DNA of 40,687 bases from positions 1-40,687 of the forward strand of contig CANFXR010000016.1 in NCBI GenBank assembly GCA_947451035.1, written 5' to 3'. The DNA is from Burkholderiales bacterium (GTDB lineage Bacteria > Pseudomonadota > Gammaproteobacteria > Burkholderiales > Burkholderiaceae_C). Position 1 is the first letter of the stretch. Every line of letters begins with the position of its first letter. This document shows positions 24,941-33,270 of the stretch, piece after piece. Under the pieces are notes generated by a model. That model was not told the DNA's origin, ran no database searches, and worked only from the letters and a program-made list of their open reading frames with translations. Both the position numbers and the translations under genes were made by a program.

Positions 24941-27109
24941 TCAGCGCGCCGCGGTGCGCTCGCTCACCACGCGTGGGGTGAGGAAGATCAGCAACTCGGT
25001 CTTTTTCATCGAGCTGGTCTTCGTCTTGAACAAGTTGCCCAGTACCGGCACATCGCCCAGCAGAGGAACCTTGGCTTCGTCAGAACGTTCGGTCTGCTCG
25101 AAGATGCCCCCGATGACCACCGTGCCGCCGTTTTCGACCAGCACCTGCGTCTTCACAGACTTGGTGTTGATCGACGGTATGCCCTGCGTGCTGGCGCCCA
25201 CGCTGTCCTTGTTGACCTCGACGCTCATGATCACGTTGCCCTCGGGCGTGATCTGCGGAGTCACCTCGAGCTTGAGGGTCGCGTCGACAAACGCAATCGA
25301 GGTGGCGCCACTGGACGTCGCTTGCTGGTAGGGAATCTTGGTGCCCTGCTGGATCATCGCCTTGATCTGATCGGCCGTGACGATGCGCGGACTGGAAATG
25401 ATCTTGCCGCGGCCATCGGCTTCGAGGGCGGAAATCTCGAGGTTGAGGAACTTGTTCGCGCTCGAGCCGAACAGCGACACGGCCATCGAAGCCGGCGCAA
25501 AACCGCCTTGGGACGTCGCAGGCAGGTTGACGAAATTCAGGTCGCTCAGGCTGGCCGTGGTGCCCGAGGCGAGTTGGCCGCTTTGAGAGCCCACGGCGTT
25601 CAGGTTGCCACCGATGGCCGCCTGCGTGCCCCCGGCATTCTTCAACCCGTAGGTGGCCCGGCCGCCCAACCGCACCCCGAGCGAGCGCCCGAACGAGTCA
25701 TCGGCCTCGACGATGCGAGCTTCGATGAGAACCTGGCGCACCGGCACGTCGATCTTCGAGATCAGACTTTGGATCTCTTCGAGCTTGGCCGGCGTGTCGC
25801 TGACAAACAGCTGGTTGGTTCGGGTTTCAGAAAAAACCGTGCCGCGTGCCGACAGGATCCGCGTTGCCGTGGAAGCACTGCCACCGCCACCGCCGGACTG
25901 TCCGGAAGACTCGCCAGACAGCCCGCGAGCCACCTCTTCGGCCTTGGTGTAGTTCAACTGGAACGCTTGCGAGCGCACGGGTTCGAGCGCGGCGATCTGG
26001 GCGTTCGATTCGAGCTCGCTCTTCTCTTTGGCGTTCAGTTCATCCTTCGGCGCGATCATCAGCACGTTGCCCGACTTGCGCAGACCCAGGCCGCGAGACT
26101 GCAAGATGATGTCGAGCGCCTGGTCCCAGGGCACGTCCTTGAGCCGTAGCGTCACGTTGCCGGTCACGGTGTCGCTGGTGACCACGTTGAAATTGGTGAA
26201 ATCGGCGATGACCTGAAGCAGCGCGCGAACCTCGATGTTCTGGAAGTTCAACGACAGCTTTTCGCCGGCGAACCCGGGGCCCTGCGTGAGCTTGTTCGGG
26301 TCGATCTTTTGTGGCCGGATCTCGAGCACGAACTGGTTGTCGCTCTGATAAGCGCTGTGCTCCCAGGCCCCGCGCGGCTCCACCACCATGCGCACCTTGT
26401 CACCGATCTGGACGGCCGTCACGGTTTGCACTGGCGTACCGAAGTCGACCACATCGAGCCGGCGCCTGAGGTTGTCAGGCAAGCTCGAGCGCAAGAACTC
26501 GACCACCAGGCCTTGCCCCTGCTGCCGGATGTCAACGCCCACCTGGTTGTTGGCCAGATCCACGACCACACGCCCGGCGCCATCGGCCCCGCGACGGAAG
26601 TCGATGTTCTTGACAGGCAACTGCGTGCGGTTCTGGCCCTCTGCAAACCGCACGGCATCATCACCAGCACGCGGGTTGGCCGCAGCCACGGCTGACGAAA
26701 CGCCCGAGTCCAGAACGACGATCAAGCGCTTGCCCTGCAACTCGGCGCGATAGGTGGCGGGCTTGCCCAGGTTGATGACCAGGCGGGTGCGATCCTCGGT
26801 GTGCGCGATGTTGACGGTGCGCACGTTGCCCTGGTTCAACTCGACTGAAGGCTTGCCCGTGCCGTTGGAAACACCTGGCAGGTCGATGGCAATGCGCGGA
26901 GGGCTTTGCACCGCAAAGCCAGCAGGGATCTCCTTGAGCGCCTCGGACAGCTCGATGCTGACGATCTCCGTGCCGGCTTGCCGGGACGTGCTGATGGACT
27001 GTATGACCGGCTGCGCCATGGCTGGAAACCAGACGGCCAGCGAGCACGCGAGCGCCAAGAGGCGCACGCGCCAGTCGCCCAGGATGTTGATCTTCTGCAT
27101 GGCATTCAT
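24941..27109 (-). CDS. pilQ: Type IV pilus secretin PilQ
   Basis: A 722-residue outer-membrane secretin through which the pilus passes. Signal peptide ending PAMA (cleavage near 32/33). Two AMIN-like domains follow (about 36-260), expected to bind peptidoglycan. Next come a secretin/TonB short N-terminal domain (about 295-375, LNFQNIEVRALLQVIADF) and a secretin N1 domain with a Gly/Ser-rich loop (SSGQSGGGGGSAS). The C-terminal secretin core has VLIEARIVEADD, KIISSPRIVT, VENGGTVVIGGIFEQ and LLIFLTPRVV. ATG 27109 overlaps the pilP stop (ATGA); an in-frame ATG lies three codons later. It works with PilP and PilNO. Confidence 0.97.
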   Translation of the reverse strand: MNAMQKINILGDWRVRLLALACSLAVWFPAMAQPVIQSISTSRQAGTEIVSIELSEALKEIPAGFAVQSPPRIAIDLPGVSNGTGKPSVELNQGNVRTVNIAHTEDRTRLVINLGKPATYRAELQGKRLIVVLDSGVSSAVAAANPRAGDDAVRFAEGQNRTQLPVKNIDFRRGADGAGRVVVDLANNQVGVDIRQQGQGLVVEFLRSSLPDNLRRRLDVVDFGTPVQTVTAVQIGDKVRMVVEPRGAWEHSAYQSDNQFVLEIRPQKIDPNKLTQGPGFAGEKLSLNFQNIEVRALLQVIADFTNFNVVTSDTVTGNVTLRLKDVPWDQALDIILQSRGLGLRKSGNVLMIAPKDELNAKEKSELESNAQIAALEPVRSQAFQLNYTKAEEVARGLSGESSGQSGGGGGSASTATRILSARGTVFSETRTNQLFVSDTPAKLEEIQSLISKIDVPVRQVLIEARIVEADDSFGRSLGVRLGGRATYGLKNAGGTQAAIGGNLNAVGSQSGQLASGTTASLSDLNFVNLPATSQGGFAPASMAVSLFGSSANKFLNLEISALEADGRGKIISSPRIVTADQIKAMIQQGTKIPYQQATSSGATSIAFVDATLKLEVTPQITPEGNVIMSVEVNKDSVGASTQGIPSINTKSVKTQVLVENGGTVVIGGIFEQTERSDEAKVPLLGDVPVLGNLFKTKTSSMKKTELLIFLTPRVVSERTAAR

Positions 27110-27642
27110 GGAGCCTTCTCCTGGAGTTGGATCGAGCTGATTCGCTCTGTCCATTCGCCGCTGCCGTCTTGTACGACCTCCCGAATGGACATGTCTGTTT
27201 CGGTGATCTTCACGATCTTTCCGTAGTTCTGGCCAAGGTAGTCGCCAAGCTTGACCTGGTAGAGCAGTTTGTCGACCCTGAGCAGCGCAAACGGCGTGTT
27301 GTGCTTGATGAGGCTGCCCACCATCGTCACGCTGTCGAGAGGAAACGCCTCCAGGGGTTCGGGGCGGCGGTTGACCTCGGAGGCCAGGAGAGAACTCGGT
27401 TGACGCGCCTCTTGCTTGATGGCGACAGTGAGTTTCTGGGTGCTGAACGGCTCGACCGCCTCCGCGGCCAGGTAGGGCTGCGGATTGAACTTCTTGGGCG
27501 GCAAGATGGGCTGCACGCTGGGCTTGACCTCATCGCGCTGCTGTGCGACCCATTCGGACAGTTCCTGCTGCTCGCCACTGCAAGCCGTCAGGAACACGGT
27601 CACAGCCACGAGCGCCAGCCACAGACTCGGACGACGCATCAT
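27106..27642 (-). CDS. pilP: Type IV pilus inner-membrane lipoprotein PilP
   Basis: A 178-residue lipoprotein with signal peptide and lipobox LTAC (Cys21). PilP is tethered to the inner membrane and joins PilNO to the PilQ secretin. A disordered linker (KPSVQPILPPKKFNPQPY) is followed by the HR domain with VNRRPEPLEAFPLDSVTMVG and a C-terminal GDYLGQNYGKIVKITETDMSIREVV block typical of PilP. Its ATG overlaps the pilO stop by 4 bases and its stop overlaps the pilQ start, so translation is tightly coupled. Confidence 0.96.
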   Translation of the reverse strand: MMRRPSLWLALVAVTVFLTACSGEQQELSEWVAQQRDEVKPSVQPILPPKKFNPQPYLAAEAVEPFSTQKLTVAIKQEARQPSSLLASEVNRRPEPLEAFPLDSVTMVGSLIKHNTPFALLRVDKLLYQVKLGDYLGQNYGKIVKITETDMSIREVVQDGSGEWTERISSIQLQEKAP

Positions 27643-28331
27643 TTTTGCGCTCCCGGCTTGGATTTCTTGGCCGCAGCGCCCTTGCGCATCGTCTCGACCT
27701 CTTCGGGGTCCAGGTATCGGTAGGTGCGGGCGGTCGCGTCCATGGACAGAACATCGCTGCCCGGCTTGGAAGCGCTGATGGACAGGTCGTGCAGCGTCAC
27801 GATGCGCGACAGGTTGGCCACATCGGCGGCAAACGCACCGATGTCGTGGAATCGTCCGGACACCTTCAATTCGATGGGCAACTCGGCGTAGTAGTCCTTG
27901 ACCGCCACCTGCCCCGGACGGAACAGCTCGAACTGCAACCCGCGTCCCAGCCCCGCCTGATTGATGTCCGACAGCAGCGCATCCATTTCGGCCTTGCCAG
28001 GGAGTTGCTTTTCTAGCTGGATGACGTACTCCTCGACCAGCAGTTTTTGCTTGCGAAGTTCACCGAGGTTGACCGCCTGAACGAGTTTGTCCCGGTATGC
28101 GTGCTTGAGCGTGGGCTCCTTCGCACGCTCAGCCTCGAGTCCGTCATTGGCGTCCATGAGCACGGCAAACCACCCCAGGACCACAACCGCCACAGACACC
28201 GCCAAGAAGGCAGCCAACTTGGGCAAGGGAGGCCACTGGCCAGGCTGGCTGACGTTCAAGCCCCTGAATTGGGTGGCGGCGCCCTGGAACACCGAGTTCA
28301 GATCGACGCCTGCTGATGAGGATTTGGCCAT
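27639..28331 (-). CDS. pilO: Type IV pilus alignment protein PilO
   Basis: A 230-residue bitopic inner-membrane protein. Cytoplasmic N-terminus, one membrane helix (about 37-58, LAAFLAVSVAVVVLGWFAVL), a coiled-coil region (about 62-115), and a periplasmic ferredoxin-like domain (LPIELKVSGRFHDIGAFAADVANLSRIVTLHDL). PilO dimerises with PilN and connects to PilP. The C-terminal tail is rich in Lys/Ala. It starts 11 bp after pilN and overlaps pilP. Confidence 0.95.
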   Translation of the reverse strand: MAKSSSAGVDLNSVFQGAATQFRGLNVSQPGQWPPLPKLAAFLAVSVAVVVLGWFAVLMDANDGLEAERAKEPTLKHAYRDKLVQAVNLGELRKQKLLVEEYVIQLEKQLPGKAEMDALLSDINQAGLGRGLQFELFRPGQVAVKDYYAELPIELKVSGRFHDIGAFAADVANLSRIVTLHDLSISASKPGSDVLSMDATARTYRYLDPEEVETMRKGAAAKKSKPGAQK

Positions 28332-28342
28332 GGGTGTCAGTT

Positions 28343-28954
28343 CTACTTGGCGGCGCGCGGCACCGAGGCAGCATTCGCCGCAACGGCAACCTCTGGAGGG
28401 CGCTTGACGCTCACACGGATCGAAAACTCGGACAAGCGCTTTTGCGAGCGGTCAACGGTCTGCGCACCAGACGCCTTGATCTCGATGAGTTCCGGTCTTT
28501 CCAGCCACTCGGAGTTGTAGCTGGTGTTGCGAAGAAACTCGGACACCCGCTCATTGGTCTGCGCCACGCCAACAATGCTCAGCGTCTGACCTTCTTGCTT
28601 GACCGACTTGAAATAGATGCCTTCAGGCGCCTGCTTGACCAACTCGTTGAGCAGATGAACCGGCACATTGCGATCGGCCTGGAGGTCTTCAACCGCCTTT
28701 TGCCGCGCCTTCAGCGATTCGATTTCTGCTTTGAGCGTGGCAATGTCCTTGATCTGCGCTTCAAGCGCCTTGATCTCGCGCCCCAGGTAATCGTTTCGCT
28801 CCTGCTGGGCAGCGGTCAACTGCTGCACAACACCAAACCACAAGCCGACCGCCAACAAGCCAGCGACAGCGGCCGCCGCGACGCCCGAGAAAAAGGCGAT
28901 CTTCTTGCGTCTGCGCTTTTCCGCTCGGTGCGGCAGCAGGTTGATCAGGATCAC
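28343..28954 (-). CDS. pilN: Type IV pilus alignment protein PilN
   Basis: A 203-residue bitopic inner-membrane protein. It begins with the INLLPHR motif that inserts into PilM, then a basic stretch, one membrane helix (about 20-42), a coiled coil (about 45-95) and a periplasmic domain (KQAPEGIYFKSVKQEGQTLSIVGVAQTNERVSEFLRN). I chose GTG 28954, which overlaps the pilM stop as GTGA and puts the PilM-binding motif at the extreme N-terminus; an upstream in-frame ATG at 28984 would lie inside pilM and push the motif inward. Confidence 0.95.
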   Translation of the reverse strand: MILINLLPHRAEKRRRKKIAFFSGVAAAAVAGLLAVGLWFGVVQQLTAAQQERNDYLGREIKALEAQIKDIATLKAEIESLKARQKAVEDLQADRNVPVHLLNELVKQAPEGIYFKSVKQEGQTLSIVGVAQTNERVSEFLRNTSYNSEWLERPELIEIKASGAQTVDRSQKRLSEFSIRVSVKRPPEVAVAANAASVPRAAK

Positions 28955-30030
28955 TTGGCAAACCTCCGCATCGCCAGACCGCAAGCCGTCAGATACGACG
29001 GCGCTTCGCGATACAGCTTGCTCTCGCGCACGGCACTGCCGAAGGACATGTTGTCAAAGGGGTTGACCACCTTGGAGGCGAACCCGGTCAACTCGGTCAC
29101 GCGGTCCTTGAGGCCAGGCAGCGTGGCCGTGCCACCCGCGAGCATCACGTAATGCACCTTGTGGTGAGGCGTGCTGGTAAAGAAGTACTGCAAGGCGCGG
29201 CCGATTTCCTGCGACAGGCTGTCGACGAACGGTGCAAGGATCTGGGAGCCGTAGTCCTCAGGCAGATCGGACGCCAGTTTCTTTTGCTCGGCTTCCTCAA
29301 ACGAAAACCCGTACTGGCGGGAGATCAGTTGCGTGAGTTGTGAACCGCCGAAGGCCTGGTCGCGGTCGTACAGCAACTCGTCATCCAGCAAAACCTTGAG
29401 GCTGGTCGTGTCGGCACCGATCTCGAACAGCGCCACGAGAGAGTCGCGGCCTTCGTTGGGCAAGGCGCGAACGATGCGCGACATCGCAAGACGCGATGCG
29501 TGAGACTCGATATCCAGCACCACCGGACGCAGCCCGGCAGCTTCTGCCAGACCCTGACGGTCTTGGACGCGGTCTTTTCTGGAGGCGGCAATCAGCACCT
29601 CGACATCGCCGAACGAGGTCGGGCTGGGGCCGATGACGCAGAAGTCCAGGCTCACCTCATCCAGCGAAAACGGGATGTACTGGTTGGCCTCTGACTCGAC
29701 TTGCACCTCGAGTTCTTCCTCGCGCAGACCGGCGGGCAGCATGATCTTCTTGGTGATCACCGCGGACTGAGGCATCGCCATCACCACGTCGCGGGTCTTG
29801 CTGCCGCTCTTGACAACCACCCGCCGCACGGCGTCAGCCACCTCTTCGAACTTCTCGATTTGGCCGTCGATGATCCAGCCTTTTTCAAAGCTCTCGCTGG
29901 CAAACCGCTCCAGGATGAATTTTCCGGACTCGTCTTGCCCCAACTCGACCAGCTTCACGCTTGACGAGCTGATATCGAGCCCAACCATCGGGGGATGCGT
30001 ACGGCCCAGCAAAGTATCCAGAAAGCTCAC
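28951..30030 (-). CDS. pilM: Type IV pilus actin-like assembly protein PilM
   Basis: A 359-residue cytoplasmic protein with the actin/FtsA-like ATP fold. Phosphate-binding VGLDISSSSVKLVEL is near the N-terminus; other PilM hallmarks are MAMPQSAVITKKIMLPAGL, EANQYIPFSLDEVSLDFCVIG, VLDIESHASRLA and VMLAGGTATLPGLKDRV. PilM binds the N-terminal peptide of PilN and relays signals between the cytoplasmic motors and the envelope complex. First gene of the minus-strand run pilMNOPQ-aroKB-dgt; the promoter should lie in 30031-30200. Confidence 0.97.
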   Translation of the reverse strand: MSFLDTLLGRTHPPMVGLDISSSSVKLVELGQDESGKFILERFASESFEKGWIIDGQIEKFEEVADAVRRVVVKSGSKTRDVVMAMPQSAVITKKIMLPAGLREEELEVQVESEANQYIPFSLDEVSLDFCVIGPSPTSFGDVEVLIAASRKDRVQDRQGLAEAAGLRPVVLDIESHASRLAMSRIVRALPNEGRDSLVALFEIGADTTSLKVLLDDELLYDRDQAFGGSQLTQLISRQYGFSFEEAEQKKLASDLPEDYGSQILAPFVDSLSQEIGRALQYFFTSTPHHKVHYVMLAGGTATLPGLKDRVTELTGFASKVVNPFDNMSFGSAVRESKLYREAPSYLTACGLAMRRFAK

Positions 30031-30295
30031 AGGCCTCGTCCTTCAGTGCACCGCACATGCGGCTGACTGTTAAGAAATCACTTCAATGCTAGCAGCAAAG
30101 CCTATGAGCCCAAAAGCAAAAAAGGCCCGTCAACACCAGCTTCATTGACTCGAACGCGCGCTCATCAGTCTGGGTTATCGGTGCTTCGGCACCGTCATCT
30201 GAGTGGATTCTTGTGACCCCTTGTTACGGTGGCTTTCTGGCGGGCGTCGACGGCGCCCCGCTTCCTATAATCGCTTTCGTGTTTTCAGGAGCTCC
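30031..30295. other. Divergent intergenic region between pilM and the PBP1A gene
   Basis: A 265-bp gap between divergent genes, the usual place for both promoters. It is A/T-richer near 30070-30130. On the minus strand a TGCTAGCAT extended -10-like element and a TTGACG are visible but not at ideal spacing. The plus-strand promoter is listed separately. No reading frame of note. Confidence 0.5.
30266..30271 (+). promoter_or_regulatory. Perfect -10 hexamer TATAAT upstream of the PBP1A gene
   Basis: TATAAT lies 30 bp before the ATG at 30296, with AGGAG at 30287-30291 as ribosome binding site. The expected -35 position is GC-rich and unlike the consensus, so the promoter may be weak or need an activator. 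Confidence 0.55.
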
Positions 30296-32671
30296 ATGAG
30301 CGAATCCCGTCGCGGGGCCGTTGGCTCGGCACCCAAGTCGTCCGAGCTGAAAGAGGCGCGGTGGCTGTCCGGTTTGAGCCGCTTGCTCATGGGCGCCGTT
30401 GGTCTGCTGATTGCCGGGATCTTGAGCGCATTGATGCTGGGCTCGATCGCCTTGGCGGTCGCTTACCCCAATCTGCCCGACATCAGCGGCATCACCGACT
30501 ACCGGCCCAAGCTTCCGATGCGCATCTATGCGGCGGATGGTGCGCTGCTGGGCGAATTCGGCGAAGAGCGGCGCAACTTCGTGTCGGCGGCCGAACTGCC
30601 CAAGGTGATCAAGGACGCGGTGCTGTCGATCGAGGATTCCCGCTTCTATCAGCACGGTGGTGTCGACTACCTCGGCATCCTTCGCGCGGGTCTGGCCAAT
30701 TTCGGCGAGTCAAGAAGCCAGGGCGCGTCGACCATCACCATGCAGGTGGCGCGCAACTTCTACCTGTCGACCGAGAAGACCTTCACGCGCAAGATCTACG
30801 AGATCCTGCTCGCGCTGAAGATCGAGAGCCTGCTGAGCAAGGACCAGATCCTCGAGGTCTACATGAACCAGATCTACCTCGGTCAGCGCGCCTACGGGTT
30901 CGCTTCGGCAAGCGAGGTCTATTTCGGTAAACCCCTGAAAGACATCACGGTCGCCGAAGCCGCCATGCTCGCCGGCCTGCCAAAGGCACCGTCGGCCTAC
31001 AACCCGATCGCCAACCCCCGCCGCGCCACCGTGCGCCAGCTTCACATCCTGGATCGGATGCTGGAAAACGGATTCATCACCGAGGCGCAGCGTGACCAGG
31101 CCCGCAAGCAAAAGCTGACCTACCGCACGCAGACCGAGTCCCCCTCCCACGGCGAGTACGCTGCCGAAACAGCGCGCCAGCTCGTGCATGCCCAGTACGG
31201 TGACGACGCCTACACGCTGGGCCTGCAGGTTCACCTGACGATCAATTCGGTCGACCAGATGGTGGCGTACCGCGCATTGCGGCGAGGCATCCTCGACTAC
31301 GAGCGGCGGCAGGTGTACCGCGGCCCCGAGGCCTACATCGACCTGCCCGCCAACGCCTCTGACATCGACGCGCGCATCGGCGAAGCGCTGGGCGACCACC
31401 CGGACAACGATCAGCTCAAGGCCGCCGTGGTGCTGGAAGTCAGCACGCGCAAGCTCGTGGCAACGCTCCAAGACGGCGAGCAGATCACCGTCACGGGCGA
31501 CGGCCTGAAACCCGTCACTTCCGGGCTGGGCGACAAGGCGAACCCCAAGACGCAAATCCGCCGTGGCGCGGTGATCCGGGTGGTGAAGAACGACGCTGGC
31601 GCCTGGACGGCCACGCAACTGCCCGAAGTCGAAGGGGCCTTCGTGGCGCTCGAGCCGCAAACCGGAGCGATCCAGGCGATGGTCGGGGGCTTCGATTACG
31701 CGAAGAACAAGTTCAACCGGGTGACGCAGGCCTGGCGCCAGCCCGGTTCGAGTTTCAAGCCGTTCGTTTACTCGGCGGCGCTCGAAAAGGGCTTCTCGCC
31801 GGCCACCGTCATCAACGATGCGCCCCTGTTCTTCGACGCCGACAGCACCGGCAGCCAGCCCTGGGAGCCGCAGAACTACGACGGCACCTTTGAAGGGCCG
31901 ATGTCCCTGCGCAAGGCATTGGCCAAGTCGAAGAACATGGTGTCGATCCGCATCTTGCAGTCGATCGGGCCGCAGTACGCCCAGGATTGGGCGACGCGCT
32001 TTGGCTTCGACGCCGACAAGCACCCGGCCTACCTGACGATGGCGCTGGGCAGCGGCTCGGTCACGCCGCTGCAGATGGCCGGCGCCTATGCGGTGTTTGC
32101 CAACGGCGGCTACCGGGTGAACCCGTTTCTGGTCAGCCGGATCACCGATGCCAAGGGCCACGTGGTGCATGAGTTCAAGCCTGCGCCCCTGGACGAGTCG
32201 ATGCGTGCGATCAGCCCGCGCAACGTGTTCATGATGAACAGCCTGCTGGAAGAAGTGACCCGCGCCGGAACGGCCGCGCGCGCTCAGGCCACCTTGAAGC
32301 GACACGACATCTACGGCAAGACGGGCACCACCAATGATTCGCTCGACGCCTGGTTTGCCGGCTACCAGCACGACGTGGTGGCCATCGTGTGGATCGGCTA
32401 CGACAACCCGCGCAAGCTGGGCGACCGCGAAACCGGCGGTGGCTTGTCGCTGCCCGTGTGGATCGACTACATGAGCGTGGCGCTCAAGGGCAAGCCGGAG
32501 GCGGAACTGTCTGTCACGGCGCCCGAGGGCGTGGTCCACATCGGATCAGAGTGGTTCTACGAGGAGTACACCCAGCGCAGCGGTGTGAGCAGCGTGGGCC
32601 TTGAAGACAACACGCCCAAGTCGCCCGGATCGGACGAGCGCAAGAGCATCCTCGACATGTTCAGCCGCTGA
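30296..32671 (+). CDS. mrcA: Penicillin-binding protein 1A (bifunctional transglycosylase/transpeptidase)
   Basis: A 791-residue class A PBP that polymerises and crosslinks peptidoglycan in the periplasm. Cytoplasmic N-terminus with one membrane helix (about 31-58). GT51 domain with catalytic E113 in SIEDSRFYQHGG, GASTITMQVARNF, and YMNQIYLGQRAYG. Transpeptidase domain with catalytic S485 in SSFK, SKN in AKSKNMVS, and KTGTT (from K675). An OB-like insert lies between them, usual for PBP1A. ATG 30296 with AGGAG is clearly preferred over the longer reading frame from 30203. It is divergent from pilM, an arrangement also known in other proteobacteria (ponA next to pilM). Confidence 0.96.
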   Translation: MSESRRGAVGSAPKSSELKEARWLSGLSRLLMGAVGLLIAGILSALMLGSIALAVAYPNLPDISGITDYRPKLPMRIYAADGALLGEFGEERRNFVSAAELPKVIKDAVLSIEDSRFYQHGGVDYLGILRAGLANFGESRSQGASTITMQVARNFYLSTEKTFTRKIYEILLALKIESLLSKDQILEVYMNQIYLGQRAYGFASASEVYFGKPLKDITVAEAAMLAGLPKAPSAYNPIANPRRATVRQLHILDRMLENGFITEAQRDQARKQKLTYRTQTESPSHGEYAAETARQLVHAQYGDDAYTLGLQVHLTINSVDQMVAYRALRRGILDYERRQVYRGPEAYIDLPANASDIDARIGEALGDHPDNDQLKAAVVLEVSTRKLVATLQDGEQITVTGDGLKPVTSGLGDKANPKTQIRRGAVIRVVKNDAGAWTATQLPEVEGAFVALEPQTGAIQAMVGGFDYAKNKFNRVTQAWRQPGSSFKPFVYSAALEKGFSPATVINDAPLFFDADSTGSQPWEPQNYDGTFEGPMSLRKALAKSKNMVSIRILQSIGPQYAQDWATRFGFDADKHPAYLTMALGSGSVTPLQMAGAYAVFANGGYRVNPFLVSRITDAKGHVVHEFKPAPLDESMRAISPRNVFMMNSLLEEVTRAGTAARAQATLKRHDIYGKTGTTNDSLDAWFAGYQHDVVAIVWIGYDNPRKLGDRETGGGLSLPVWIDYMSVALKGKPEAELSVTAPEGVVHIGSEWFYEEYTQRSGVSSVGLEDNTPKSPGSDERKSILDMFSR

Positions 32672-32678
32672 GCCGGCG

Positions 32679-33029
32679 TCAAAACAGCAAGGTCACGCCG
32701 GCCTGCTCGCTGGCGCAAGTCGACAGCACCGACTGAAAATCGGCGCCGCTGCGCGTGTCGATCCAGCGGTCGCTGACGAGCTTGAAATGAAAGCCCCCGC
32801 TGCGCGCGGCCAGCCACAACTCGTGCAGCGGCGGCTGCATGTTGATGACGATCTTGCTGCGGTCCGGAAAGTCAAGCTCCAGCATCCCCCCGGTGCGGCT
32901 CGCATCGATGTCGATCACATCGTCTTGCAGCCAGCGGTCGATGCTCGCCTCGATGCCCGACAGCACCGCGCCGGCGGTGGCGCGGAATTCGCTGTCTGTC
33001 AGCGGCGTGGGGGGGGCTGGATCGGGCAT
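32679..33029 (-). CDS. cyaY: Frataxin-like iron donor CyaY
   Basis: A 116-residue bacterial frataxin, thought to bind iron and modulate Fe-S cluster assembly by IscS. Features: DSEFRATAGAVLSGIEASIDRWL as first helix with acidic residues, DDVIDIDAS, the strand LELDFPDRSKIVINMQPPLHELWLA, and WIDTRSGADF. The family usually has about 105-115 residues. It converges on the PBP1A gene with only 7 bp between stops, and is divergent from lptM with 19 bp between start codons. Confidence 0.93.
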   Translation of the reverse strand: MPDPAPPTPLTDSEFRATAGAVLSGIEASIDRWLQDDVIDIDASRTGGMLELDFPDRSKIVINMQPPLHELWLAARSGGFHFKLVSDRWIDTRSGADFQSVLSTCASEQAGVTLLF

Positions 33030-33048
33030 GGTCAGTAGAATTCCTCGG
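33030..33048. promoter_or_regulatory. 19-bp divergent spacer between cyaY and lptM starts
   Basis: The two start codons face away with only 19 bp between them, so the promoter elements must lie within each other's coding regions or the spacer. TAGAAT (33036-33041, plus) resembles a -10 element, but would place the transcript start almost at the lptM ATG. Confidence 0.4.
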
Positions 33049-33270
33049 ATGCAAAAACGCCTCCAAAGTTTAGTCGCCGCCACCCTCAGACCGCTTTGTG
33101 GGGTCACCTTGATCGCCCTGGCTTGCGTGGTTTCAGGATGCGGTCAAAAGGGTGCGCTCTTTCTGCCCGGCCAGGCCAGAACGTCCGCCGATGAGCCTGT
33201 GGCACCCACGGCGCCAGCGGCAGCATCAGGTGCTGCCAGTCCCTCGAAGGGCTGGGGCACGGCGCCGTGA
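33049..33270 (+). CDS. lptM: LPS-assembly lipoprotein LptM (YifL-like)
   Basis: A 73-residue small lipoprotein. Signal peptide, lipobox VSGC (Cys31), then GQKGALFLPG, the signature of the LptM/YifL family, which helps LptD oxidation and maturation in the outer membrane. The tail is Pro/Ala/Ser-rich and probably disordered. Placement directly before lysA is the standard order. Its TGA overlaps the lysA ATG (TGATG). Confidence 0.9.
   Translation: MQKRLQSLVAATLRPLCGVTLIALACVVSGCGQKGALFLPGQARTSADEPVAPTAPAAASGAASPSKGWGTAP

Noticed and set aside
30710-32539. 609-codon minus-strand frame inside the PBP1A gene
   Set aside because: Antisense shadow; the plus strand encodes all PBP1A catalytic motifs.
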